24,660 nt of DNA from JBCCMB01 sp039026555. Lineage in GTDB: Bacteria > Pseudomonadota > Alphaproteobacteria > Caulobacterales > Hyphomonadaceae. Position 1 is the first letter of the stretch. The number at the start of each line of letters is the position of its first letter. Below, piece after piece: positions 7,551-16,068 of the stretch. The notes beneath the pieces were generated by a model that saw only the letters and a list, made by a program, of their open reading frames with translations, was not told where the DNA came from and ran no database searches. The stretch lies in contig JBCCMB010000030.1 in NCBI GenBank assembly GCA_039026555.1, forward strand, positions 1-24,660. Reading direction: 5' to 3'. The translations under genes and the position numbers were made by a program.

Positions 7551-8198
7551 CTACCGCTTCGTCACCATATCGAAAATATCGTCCATGGCGTTGCCGTCGC
7601 CGTCCGCGTCGAGCAATCCGCCAAGCATGCCGAGGTCCAGCCCGCCCGAACCGCTTGCTTGCGTCTGGCCGCCGCCGAGCACGGATTTCATAATCCCGCC
7701 GAGCAAACCGCCGCCGCCGCCGGAGCTTCCACCGCCTAGGGCGCCCATCAGAGACTGCGCGATATTGGGATCCTTAGACTGTTTCGACAAAGATCCCATC
7801 GCCATCGCCGCCACTAGGGGCAGCATTTTTTTCAAAAGATCCTGGCTAACGCCGGTGGATTCCGAGGCGCGCGCCGCCGCAGCTCGACTGACGTCCTTCG
7901 AACCGAGCAAATGTCCCAAAATAGCGTTGCCATCGTCTACAGTGCTTGCATCCGATAGCTTTTCGGGGCGGTCCAAATATTGGTCATGCGATCCGTTTTG
8001 CACCGCGCCGAGCAACGCCTCCAAACCGCCGGGTTGGGCGGCGTTGCGTTTCAACCCCGACGACAAAGCCGGGAGCAACGCCTTAACCGCATCCGCCGTT
8101 TGACCACGCTCCAACCCGAATTGCCGTCCCAATTGCGACAGCGCTGCACCGCCTTGAGCCTGGCTCAACACGTCGAACAAATTCATTCCAGCCATCAT
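7551..8198 (-). CDS. DUF937-family protein inside the murein operon
   Basis: This 215-residue protein has the features of the DUF937 (YidB-like) family: an N-terminal helical region with repeated patterns such as LSQLGRQFGLERGQTADAV (about 21-39) and LGHLLG (93-98), a glycine/serine-rich low-complexity linker (about 155-180), and a short C-terminal acidic segment LLDADGDGNAMDD that looks like a partial Ca2+-binding loop. No signal peptide or membrane segment is evident. The start is the first of two tandem ATG codons, with AGGGG upstream. It lies between murC (91 bp) and murB (53 bp) on the same strand, hence probably in the same transcript. The molecular function is unknown, and a link to wall synthesis rests on position alone. 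Confidence 0.85.
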   Translation of the reverse strand: MMAGMNLFDVLSQAQGGAALSQLGRQFGLERGQTADAVKALLPALSSGLKRNAAQPGGLEALLGAVQNGSHDQYLDRPEKLSDASTVDDGNAILGHLLGSKDVSRAAAARASESTGVSQDLLKKMLPLVAAMAMGSLSKQSKDPNIAQSLMGALGGGSSGGGGGLLGGIMKSVLGGGQTQASGSGGLDLGMLGGLLDADGDGNAMDDIFDMVTKR

Positions 8199-8289
8199 GC
8201 GCCCCTTTTTAAACTGTCCGCGCCGACTGTCTTAGGCTCAATATCTTCGCGGCGCGAGCGGTGGAAAGCATAATGCGTATCCAGGACCG

Positions 8290-9696
8290 TTAGCCCGTCA
8301 GTTTTTCCGCCAGCGCGTTTGCATGGGCGGTGATGTCGCCCGCGCCGAGACAGACGACCATATCGCCCTTGCGCGCTTCGGCGCGGATGGCGTCCGGCAG
8401 CGCCTCCAAGGACGGCAATGCGACGGCTGCGCGGTGCCCATGCTCTAACAGACCGCGCGCGAGGCTTTCGTGGTCGAAACCCTCGATCGGCGCTTCGCCA
8501 GCGGCGAAGACGGGCGCAACGAAGACCTTGTCGGCTTCATTGAAACAAGTGCAGAAATCTTCAAATAAATCCTGCAGGCGCGAATAGCGGTGGGGCTGAA
8601 CAACCGCCAGCACACGCTTGTCGTCCTGCGTATCGCGCGCGGCTTTTAGAACGGCGGAGATTTCAACCGGATGGTGGCCATAATCATCGATGATCTGGAC
8701 GCCATTCCATGTCCCTGCATAGGTGAAACGCCGCTTGACGCCGCCAAATTTGGCGAGCGCGGCGCGGATTTGATCCTCACCGCCGCCCAGCTCGCGCGCG
8801 ACAGCGATCGCGGCTAGGCAGTTTTGCACATTGTGATCGCCCGCCATGGGCAGATGCAGGTCCGCCCAGCGGGTCTCTTCTTCTTCACCGCGCGAGCGCA
8901 GCACAAGATCAAAACTTGCACCTCCGTTTTCGGGACGGACATTCACCGCCCAAAGATCCGATTGCGGATTAAAGCCATAGGTTACACGCCGCCGATCTGG
9001 GATCCGGCTGGCCAAGGCCTGCACCTCGGGATGGTCGGTGCAGAGCACGGCGAACCCATAAAAGGGCAGATTTTCCACGAAGATATCGAAGCTTTTGCGC
9101 AACTCATCCATCGAGCCGTAATGGTCCATATGTTCCGGGTCGATATTGGTGACCACACCCACGGTTGCGCGCAATTTGGTGAAAGTGCCGTCGCTTTCAT
9201 CGGCCTCCACCACCATCCATTCGCCTTCGCCTAATTTCGCGTTGGAGCCATAGGCGTTGATGACGCCGCCATTGATCACAGTGGGATCCTGCCCCACCCC
9301 ATCGAGCAGCGCGGCGATCATGGAAGTCGTCGTCGTTTTGCCATGCGTGCCGGCGACAGCGATCGTCCATTTCAGTCGGATCAATTCGGCCAACATGTCA
9401 GCGCGGCGCACCACCGGGGTCGCCCGCGCCCGCGCCGCATCGACTTCCGGATTGCCCGACTTAATGGCGGTGGAGATCACCAGCGCGCCCGCGCCGTCGA
9501 TGTTCTCCGCCTTATGCCCGATATGCACGGTCGCGCCGCGCGCACGCAGCCGTTCCACATTCGGATTTTCCTTAATGTCGGACCCTTGCACATTGTATCC
9601 GAGATTGAGCATCACCTCCGCAATGCCGGACATGCCGATGCCGCCGATCCCGACAAAATGAATAGGCCCGACATCAAAGGGTGTGGCGTCACGCAT
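8290..9696 (-). CDS. murC: UDP-N-acetylmuramate--L-alanine ligase
   Basis: This cytoplasmic ATP-dependent ligase adds L-alanine to UDP-MurNAc. The order of motifs is that of the Mur ligases: N-terminal nucleotide-sugar loop FVGIGGIGMSGIAE (14-27), P-loop GTHGKTTTT (116-124), EADESDGTF (164-172), NIDPEHMDHY (184-193), GVKRRF (319-324), DDYGHHP (337-343) and QPHRYSR (367-373). At 468 residues it has full length. It starts 10 bp after the murG stop, consistent with tight co-expression. The downstream gap of 91 bp before the DUF937 gene has no obvious terminator. Confidence 0.98.
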   Translation of the reverse strand: MRDATPFDVGPIHFVGIGGIGMSGIAEVMLNLGYNVQGSDIKENPNVERLRARGATVHIGHKAENIDGAGALVISTAIKSGNPEVDAARARATPVVRRADMLAELIRLKWTIAVAGTHGKTTTTSMIAALLDGVGQDPTVINGGVINAYGSNAKLGEGEWMVVEADESDGTFTKLRATVGVVTNIDPEHMDHYGSMDELRKSFDIFVENLPFYGFAVLCTDHPEVQALASRIPDRRRVTYGFNPQSDLWAVNVRPENGGASFDLVLRSRGEEEETRWADLHLPMAGDHNVQNCLAAIAVARELGGGEDQIRAALAKFGGVKRRFTYAGTWNGVQIIDDYGHHPVEISAVLKAARDTQDDKRVLAVVQPHRYSRLQDLFEDFCTCFNEADKVFVAPVFAAGEAPIEGFDHESLARGLLEHGHRAAVALPSLEALPDAIRAEARKGDMVVCLGAGDITAHANALAEKLTG

Positions 9697-9706
9697 GAGG
9701 TCTTCC

Positions 9707-10825
9707 TTATGATTTTTTTCGGCTGACGCCTGCCGCCTCTTCGGCGAGGTCAGCCAACACTTGTGCGGCGTCGATGCGGCCTTGGGCCTTTGCGGCGGCG
9801 GCGCGTTCGGTAAGGTCTTGGCCGTTGGAGAGGCGTGCGGCGAGCATGCGGGTCACCTCCTCGACGGTAAAATCTGTTTCCGGGATCACATCCGCGGCGC
9901 CCATGGCCGCTAAGCCTTCCGCGTTCGCAGTTTGATGATCATCCATCGCGATCGCCAGCGGGATGAGGATGGAGGGGCGACCCGTCGCCGCCAGCTCCGT
10001 CACAGTCGACGCCCCGGCGCGCGCCAGCACCAATTGCGCGGCGGCGAGTTTCTCCGGCATGTCGGAAAAGAAGGACGCGATCTCGCAATTGACATGCGCC
10101 GTCTCGTATTGGGCGCGCACCTCATCCAATTGTTCTTCGCGGACCTGCTGAACGACGGTGAGCCTTTGGCGTAAATCCAATTCCAAGCGCGCCACTGCGG
10201 CCGGGATCACCTCGCCGAACAGCTTTGCGCCCTGGCTGCCGCCGGTGACGAGCAGATTGAGCGGTCCATCCTCGCTGGGCGTGGGATAGGGCATATCGCG
10301 TACTGGCAAGATAGGCGCGCGCACCGGATTGCCGACCACGCGCTTGGCGCTCTCTGCTTTCTTGGGCAGGCGGTCCAGGCGCTCAAACCCGCATGCGACG
10401 TATTTCGCGGCGCCGGCATAGGCGCGATTAACGCGCCCGAGTACGGCGTTTTGCTCGTGAATGATGATCGGCACATGTCGAGATCGAGCGGCCGCCAGCG
10501 AGGGAAAAGACGGATACCCGCCAAACCCCGCCACAACATCCGGCTGCAGATCTTTAAAGCGCGCTTTGGCTTCGGCGATGCCTGCATTGATCTTCAACGC
10601 AGAGGATATGAGCTTATCGGGGCGCTTCGAGCCGATGGTCGCTGCTTGTACATGCTCACGCCAATCCGCGGGGAAATGTTTCGCATAGCGTTCGCCGCGT
10701 TCATCCGTGATCAATCCGACTCGCCAGCCGCGGCGCGCCATCTCCTCTGCGAAGGCTTGGGCTGGGAACATATGCCCGCCTGTGCCGCCTGCGGCGATGA
10801 CGACGAGCTTCTTAGCTTCACTCAT
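9707..10825 (-). CDS. murG: Lipid II synthase: undecaprenyl-PP-MurNAc-pentapeptide GlcNAc transferase
   Basis: MurG is a peripheral membrane GT-B glycosyltransferase that transfers GlcNAc from UDP-GlcNAc to lipid I, producing lipid II on the inner face of the membrane. Visible motifs are the glycine loops GGTGGH (13-18) and GGSQGAKLFGE (195-205), the acceptor-side HEQNAVLGRVNR (123-134), and the UDP-GlcNAc-binding stretch ARAGASTVTEL (269-279) followed by PLAIAMDDHQTANA (289-302). At 372 residues it is of typical length. It starts 31 bp after ftsW and is followed 10 bp later by murC. Confidence 0.98.
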   Translation of the reverse strand: MSEAKKLVVIAAGGTGGHMFPAQAFAEEMARRGWRVGLITDERGERYAKHFPADWREHVQAATIGSKRPDKLISSALKINAGIAEAKARFKDLQPDVVAGFGGYPSFPSLAAARSRHVPIIIHEQNAVLGRVNRAYAGAAKYVACGFERLDRLPKKAESAKRVVGNPVRAPILPVRDMPYPTPSEDGPLNLLVTGGSQGAKLFGEVIPAAVARLELDLRQRLTVVQQVREEQLDEVRAQYETAHVNCEIASFFSDMPEKLAAAQLVLARAGASTVTELAATGRPSILIPLAIAMDDHQTANAEGLAAMGAADVIPETDFTVEEVTRMLAARLSNGQDLTERAAAAKAQGRIDAAQVLADLAEEAAGVSRKKS

Positions 10826-10856
10826 TCAACAAACGCTTCCGACCCGATTGGCGCGG

Positions 10857-11987
10857 TTAAAACCGCGCCGCCGGACGCCGGCGGGTGAGCGCCAACGCCA
10901 ATCCCAATGTCAGCGCCGAACCGATCAGCGACGACCCGCCATAAGAGATAAACGGCAAGGTCATCCCCTTTGGCGGCACCAGATTGACGTTTACCCCGAT
11001 ATTGATCGCGGCTTGAAGCCCGAACAGCGCGAAAAGTCCAACGCCGGCCGCGCGCGCATATTCGTCCGAGGCGCGCGCCGCACGCACCACGCCGCGCACC
11101 GAAATCGCCGCAAACAGTAGGATTAATGCGATGCAGGCGACCAATCCGAACTCCTCTCCAGCGACCGAATAGATGAAGTCGGTATGGGCGTCAGGTAAAT
11201 CAGATTTAATGCGACCTTCGCCTGGACCGGCCCCCATTAAGCCTCCGCGCTCCAATGCGGCGCGCGCAGTGTCCACCTGATAGGTGTCGTAGTCCGTCGG
11301 ATTGAGGAAGGAATTCACCCGATAGCGCACATGCGGAAGCAAGGCGTAGAGCGCCCCGGCGAGCCCGACACCGCCGACGCCAAATCCGGCCGCCCAGCGT
11401 AGCGGCAAGCCGGATACGAAAAAGACGATGATGAAGCCGGCGGTGATCAGCGCCGCCTGCCCGACATCGGGTTGCAGCAGCAGCAGCCCCATAGTCACCG
11501 CGTAAAAAGCGAACGCGACGGGCGCCCAGGGTCCGTCGGGAAAACGCTTGCGCTGCGCTAGCAGCCAAGCCGTCGTAACGATCAGCGAGGGCTTCACAAT
11601 CTCTGACGGCTGAAAGGAAAACCCGCCCAGACGCAACCAACGCTGAGCGCCTTTGGCTTCATGGCCTATGAGTAGGAGCAACGCCATCAATAAAAAACTG
11701 CCCAAAAACGCAGCCAGCGCCAATCGACGCGCCCATCGAGGATCCAACATAGATGCGCCGAGAAGGATCGCGCCCGCAACGCATGCGAACGCCGCCTGAC
11801 GATAGACGAAGAAAAACGGGTCCGCCTGTCCGACGCGATCGGCCGCGGAGGGCCCGGCGGCGAGCGACAACATCAAACCGATGACAATCAGCGCACCCGC
11901 CGACATCAACAAAGTCCGGTCGATGGTGCGCCACCATTCGGCCAGCAGCGAGGTGTCCGAGCGTGCAAAGCCGTCAATCGTGGTCAC
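10857..11987 (-). CDS. ftsW: Septal peptidoglycan glycosyltransferase FtsW (SEDS family)
   Basis: FtsW polymerises lipid II at the division site together with its partner transpeptidase FtsI, which is encoded nearby. About ten hydrophobic segments are present. SEDS signatures are GAQRWLRLGGFSFQPSEIVKP (113-133), QPDVGQA with the likely catalytic aspartate D174, DAHTDFIYSVAGEEFG (266-281) and LVPPKGMTLPFISYGGSS (336-353). At 376 residues it is of usual length. Its position between murD and murG is the standard dcw place and separates it from RodA. It starts 16 bp after murD. Confidence 0.97.
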   Translation of the reverse strand: MTTIDGFARSDTSLLAEWWRTIDRTLLMSAGALIVIGLMLSLAAGPSAADRVGQADPFFFVYRQAAFACVAGAILLGASMLDPRWARRLALAAFLGSFLLMALLLLIGHEAKGAQRWLRLGGFSFQPSEIVKPSLIVTTAWLLAQRKRFPDGPWAPVAFAFYAVTMGLLLLQPDVGQAALITAGFIIVFFVSGLPLRWAAGFGVGGVGLAGALYALLPHVRYRVNSFLNPTDYDTYQVDTARAALERGGLMGAGPGEGRIKSDLPDAHTDFIYSVAGEEFGLVACIALILLFAAISVRGVVRAARASDEYARAAGVGLFALFGLQAAINIGVNVNLVPPKGMTLPFISYGGSSLIGSALTLGLALALTRRRPAARF

Positions 11988-12003
11988 GGCGCCATCCCAG
12001 CTC

Positions 12004-13422
12004 TCACGCGAGCGCTCTCGCCGGCGCTTGCAGGGTTAGATTGCGAACCAACGCCTTAAACGCCTCCCCCCGCGCTTCAAAATCGGAAAACTGATCAAAA
12101 CTGGCGCAGGCTGGTGAAAACAGGATGACGGGCCCTTCGTCGCCTGACGCTTTGGCGTCCTCAAACGCGGACAAAATCGCCGCCTCTAAGGTGCGCGATT
12201 TTACAGCCTCGGCTTTCCCTTTCAGGACTTCCGCAAAACTGTCCGCCGCCTGGCCTATCAGATAGGCTTTGCGCACGTCGCCAAAGCGCGGCTCCAGCTC
12301 GTCAATCCCGTCATCCTTAGGGCGGCCGCCTAAAATCCAATACGCGCCGGGATAGGCTTTCAGCGCTTGATCGGCGGCCTGAGCATTGGTCGCCTTGCTG
12401 TCGTTGATGAAGCGGACGCCGTCAACTTCGCCGACCGCCTCCAAGCGATGCGCCAAGCCTGGGAATTGCTCCATACCGTCCAGAATCTCGCGCGCGTCCA
12501 TCCCCAACGCCCGACATGCTGCGTAAGCGGCGGCCGCGTTCTGGTGGTTGTGTTTGCCAGGCAAGGCTTTGGCGCGACGCAGATCAGCGGGCGCTGCGGC
12601 GCGGCCTTCCATGCTGTCGGAGAGTTTGCCGTCGAGCACGCTGACGCCTTTTCCGAGCGCCAATTCCGCCGAGACGGCCATTACGCGCCGACCGCCTTCG
12701 GCCGCCAATTTGGTGCACAATACCTGTGTGCGAAGATCATCCACGCCGACAATCGCATAGTCAGACGGCTGCTGATTGGCGAAGATGCGCTTTTTGGCGG
12801 CCATATAGCCGTCCATGCCGCCATGACGGTCCAGATGATCCGGCGAGATGTTCAGAAAGACGGCGACGTCGCAGCGGAGCGTTTCGATCAAATCGAGCTG
12901 ATAGGAAGACAATTCCAGCACATAAACCGCATTGGCGTGCAATTGTTCCAAATCCAAAACGCCGACGCCGATATTGCCCCCGACCCGCGCATCCACGCCG
13001 GCGTTTTTCAGTATATGCCCGATCAAGGCGGTGGTGGTGGATTTGCCGTTCGTGCCGGTGACGCCGATGATTTTGGGCCGGGCGTGAACCGGCAGATCAT
13101 TTACGGCGCGGGCGAACAATTCCATGTCGCCGATCACAGGAACGCCGACCAATTGCGCCATCTTCACGACGCGATGCGGCTCCGGATATTTGTAGGGAAC
13201 GCCGGGCGACAAGATCAGCGCGGCGTAATGCTGCCAATCCATCTTATTGATGTCGCGAATGGTGACGCCGGCTTCTGCGGCTTTGGTGCGAGAGGCTTCA
13301 TTATCATCCCACGCATGCACGCGGGCGCCGCCGGCCATAAGGGCGCGCGCGGCCGAAATCCCCGTTCGGCCCAAACCGAACACGGCGACGTCTTTTCCGT
13401 CATATGCCGCAACAGGGATCAC
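12004..13422 (-). CDS. murD: UDP-N-acetylmuramoyl-L-alanine--D-glutamate ligase
   Basis: This cytoplasmic ATP-dependent ligase adds D-glutamate to UDP-MurNAc-L-Ala. It shows an N-terminal Rossmann-like loop VFGLGRTGISAA (14-25), P-loop GTNGKSTTT (123-131), ELSSYQLD (170-177), NISPDHLDRH (191-200), then GKHNHQNAAAA, FINDSKATN and the C-terminal LGGRPKDDG and FSPACASFDQF motifs. At 472 residues it has full length. It lies 8 bp after mraY and 16 bp before ftsW. A long open frame on the opposite strand here is a codon-bias shadow. Confidence 0.98.
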   Translation of the reverse strand: MIPVAAYDGKDVAVFGLGRTGISAARALMAGGARVHAWDDNEASRTKAAEAGVTIRDINKMDWQHYAALILSPGVPYKYPEPHRVVKMAQLVGVPVIGDMELFARAVNDLPVHARPKIIGVTGTNGKSTTTALIGHILKNAGVDARVGGNIGVGVLDLEQLHANAVYVLELSSYQLDLIETLRCDVAVFLNISPDHLDRHGGMDGYMAAKKRIFANQQPSDYAIVGVDDLRTQVLCTKLAAEGGRRVMAVSAELALGKGVSVLDGKLSDSMEGRAAAPADLRRAKALPGKHNHQNAAAAYAACRALGMDAREILDGMEQFPGLAHRLEAVGEVDGVRFINDSKATNAQAADQALKAYPGAYWILGGRPKDDGIDELEPRFGDVRKAYLIGQAADSFAEVLKGKAEAVKSRTLEAAILSAFEDAKASGDEGPVILFSPACASFDQFSDFEARGEAFKALVRNLTLQAPARALA

Positions 13423-13430
13423 TTAACCGA

Positions 13431-14633
13431 CTACCTCAGCTTTAAGGTTGCAAGGCCCGCAAGGGCGAACAGGGCGGACAAAATCCAGAAGCGAACAACC
13501 ACGCGGGTCTCCGGCCATCCGGCTTTTTGAAAATGATGGTGCAGGGGCGCCATTTTGAAAATGCGCTTACCTTCGCCAGTCAGCCGGCGGGTGATCTTGA
13601 ACCAGCTGACCTGAAAGACGACGGACAGGATTTCTAAGATAAACAGGCCGCCGATCACAACCAGCGCAAATTCGTGCTTAACTGCGACCGCCACAACGCC
13701 AAGCAAGCCGCCTAAGCCGAGCGAGCCGGTGTCGCCCATAAAGAGCTGCGCCGGAAAGGTGTTGTACCACAAAAAGCCCATGCCGGCGCCGAGCAGCGCC
13801 CCCATCAACACCGCCATCTCGCCGGCTCCGGGGGTAAATTGAATGCCCAGATAACCCGCAAAGACGAAATTGCCGGTGAGATATGCAATCAGCGCATAGG
13901 CCGAGGCGGAAAACATCGTCGGCACGATCGCAAGACCATCGAGACCGTCGGTGAAATTCACTGCATTCGCCCAGCCGACGACAACGATCATTCCGAAGGG
14001 TATGAACCAAAGCCCCAAAGGCAGGAAGTAATCATTGACGAAAGGCACGGCGACACCGCCGGCGAAGCTTTGTTGATTGGGCTCCACCCTCGTCGTCGGC
14101 GCGAGGTCTGCAATCATACGGGACACATCATTGAGCGCGCCCCACTCTGCATGTCCTAAAGGCGTGTGGGCGCCATGGAGCCCCATGATGAAGGCGCACG
14201 ACAAACCGGCCACTAAGAATTCTAGAGCCAAACGCACCCTGCCGGAAACGCCGTCGGAAGACTGTTTGGCGACTTTGGCGAAGTCGTCGAGAAACCCAAT
14301 GGCCGCAAAACACGCCGTCAAAAACAAAACGACCCAAATATAAGGATTGCCCAAATCCGCCCACAGCAAGGTCGCAGAGAACAATCCCACCCAAATAAGG
14401 AAACCGCCCATTGTCGGCGTGCCTTGTTTGGACATCTGAGCGTCCAGCGACAGATCGCGGATCGGCTGGCCCTTGCCTTGGCGCGCGCGAAGCAAATTGA
14501 TCAGCGAGCCGCCAAACCAAGCCGAGATGATGAACGCCGTTACAATCGCGCCGCCGGCGCGGAACGTGAGATAATTGAACAGGTTGAAAAAGCCGTATTC
14601 GTCGGCCAGGGGCGCAAATAACTCAACCAGCAT
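13431..14633 (-). CDS. mraY: Phospho-MurNAc-pentapeptide translocase
   Basis: MraY is an integral membrane enzyme that attaches phospho-MurNAc-pentapeptide to undecaprenyl phosphate, forming lipid I. Family motifs are NYLTFRAGGA (20-29), SKQGTPTMGG (68-77), the aspartate pair D116/D117 in GFLDDFAKV, NAVNFTDGLDGLA (223-235), MGDTGSLGLGG (299-309) with D301, and APLHHHFQKAGW (362-373). At 400 residues it exceeds the usual ~360; the excess is an insert at about 155-193 in the loop before PFVNDYFLPLG. Its ATG overlaps the 3' end of murF by 11 bp, implying translational coupling. Confidence 0.98.
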   Translation of the reverse strand: MLVELFAPLADEYGFFNLFNYLTFRAGGAIVTAFIISAWFGGSLINLLRARQGKGQPIRDLSLDAQMSKQGTPTMGGFLIWVGLFSATLLWADLGNPYIWVVLFLTACFAAIGFLDDFAKVAKQSSDGVSGRVRLALEFLVAGLSCAFIMGLHGAHTPLGHAEWGALNDVSRMIADLAPTTRVEPNQQSFAGGVAVPFVNDYFLPLGLWFIPFGMIVVVGWANAVNFTDGLDGLAIVPTMFSASAYALIAYLTGNFVFAGYLGIQFTPGAGEMAVLMGALLGAGMGFLWYNTFPAQLFMGDTGSLGLGGLLGVVAVAVKHEFALVVIGGLFILEILSVVFQVSWFKITRRLTGEGKRIFKMAPLHHHFQKAGWPETRVVVRFWILSALFALAGLATLKLR

Positions 14634-16068
14634 GATCGATCCCTGCGACGGGTTCCGCCGCGTTCTTTTTCAGCCCGACGCCCTCGGCGTACTCCGCAAC
14701 GAGGACCCTTCCAACACGTCCCATCCCGGATGCATTCGAGCCTTTGATCAAGAGCACGTCGCCGTTCTTTAATGATTTGTTAACAGCTTCCACCATGTCG
14801 GATTCGCTCGACACGGCGGTGACGCCCGGCTGATTTCCGCCCTCACGAAGCGCGGCGGCGAGATAATCCATATCCTTTCCTATAAGGAATACTTCTTCGA
14901 CGCCCGCATCACGGATCGGCTGCGCCAGAGAGGCGTGCAGCGCGGCGGCGTCTTTGCCCAATTCCCGCATCTCTCCCAGCGCCGCCAAGCGCCGCCCTTT
15001 ATGGAGTTTGAGCGCCTTAAATGCGGCGCGCATGCTTTCCGGGTTGGCGTTATAGCTGTCGTCCAACATCACGGCTTCTCCGCCGCTCGGCAGCGCCAGG
15101 CGAACAGCCGCGCCGCGTCCTTCCGGCGGACCGAAACCTTCAAGGGCCGCCGCAGCGTCTCCCGCCTTCACGCCAGCGAGCTTCGCCGCCAGCAAAGCCA
15201 AACACGCATTGGCGCCCCAATGTGCGCCGCGTGCATTGAGATGGAACGACACCGTTTCGCCCAGCAGATCCACAACGCCTTTGGAGCCGTCGCCGTCCAG
15301 GTCGAACGCCGACAATTTCGCGCCGTGCACAGCCGACCCGCCAAACTCGTAAATCTTACATCGCGGCTGGTGAATTTTGGCGCGGTCGGCGAGGAAATCG
15401 GCGAAGTTATCATCCGCCGGGATGATCGCCGCGCCGCTGGGTTCAAGCCCAGCGTATATGTCCGATTTTTCCAATGCGATGGCTTCAATCCTGCCCATGC
15501 CTTCCAAATGCGCGCCGGCTATTTTCGTCACCATCGCCACATGCGGACGAACCATGCGCGAGCGCGGGGCGATCTCTCCGGGCGTATTCATGCCGATCTC
15601 GAAAATCGCGCGTTCCGTGTCTTTCGGCATGCGCGCCAGGGTTAAGGGCACGCCCCAATGATTGTTGAAGGAGCGCTCAGACCAATGCGCGCGTCCAACA
15701 GCGCGAAAAATCTGCGCCAGCATCTCTTTGACGCTCGTCTTGCCAACGGATCCGGTCACAGCTGCGAATGCGCCTTTGCAACGCGCACGCGCCGCTAGCC
15801 CCAAAGCCTCCAAACCAGCCAATGTGTCGTCGACCTTGAGCGAGGGCCGTCGACCCGCGTCTTTGGAGACCAAAGCGGCCGACGCACCGGCCTCGTACGC
15901 GACATCTAAGAAATCATGCCCGTCGCGTTGGTCCTTTAGCGCGATGAACATGTCGCCCGCGTTCAACGATCGCGTGTCGATGGAAAGCCCTGTCGCGGTC
16001 CATTTGCCGGTCGCCTTGCCGCCCGTCGCTTTGGCGGCCTCCTTTGCAGTCCAAAGCGGATCAGCCAT
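14623..16068 (-). CDS. murF: UDP-MurNAc-tripeptide--D-alanyl-D-alanine ligase
   Basis: MurF adds the D-Ala-D-Ala dipeptide, completing the UDP-MurNAc-pentapeptide. I place the start at ATG 16068 (481 residues, MADPLWTAKE): GGAGG lies six bases upstream and the start overlaps the murE stop by 8 bp. A start at 16158 would add 30 basic residues that merely overlap murE. Motifs are DTRSLNAGDMFIAL (31-44), P-loop TGSVGKTSVK (105-114), SFNNHWGVPL (133-142), EIGMN (157-161) and DDSYNANPESM in the C-terminal half. Its stop overlaps mraY. Confidence 0.97.
   Translation of the reverse strand: MADPLWTAKEAAKATGGKATGKWTATGLSIDTRSLNAGDMFIALKDQRDGHDFLDVAYEAGASAALVSKDAGRRPSLKVDDTLAGLEALGLAARARCKGAFAAVTGSVGKTSVKEMLAQIFRAVGRAHWSERSFNNHWGVPLTLARMPKDTERAIFEIGMNTPGEIAPRSRMVRPHVAMVTKIAGAHLEGMGRIEAIALEKSDIYAGLEPSGAAIIPADDNFADFLADRAKIHQPRCKIYEFGGSAVHGAKLSAFDLDGDGSKGVVDLLGETVSFHLNARGAHWGANACLALLAAKLAGVKAGDAAAALEGFGPPEGRGAAVRLALPSGGEAVMLDDSYNANPESMRAAFKALKLHKGRRLAALGEMRELGKDAAALHASLAQPIRDAGVEEVFLIGKDMDYLAAALREGGNQPGVTAVSSESDMVEAVNKSLKNGDVLLIKGSNASGMGRVGRVLVAEYAEGVGLKKNAAEPVAGIDHAG

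Noticed and set aside
12367..13530. 387-codon open frame on the plus strand, antisense to murD
   Set aside because: It mirrors a full, motif-complete murD and shows no family features; long antisense frames are common at this GC content.
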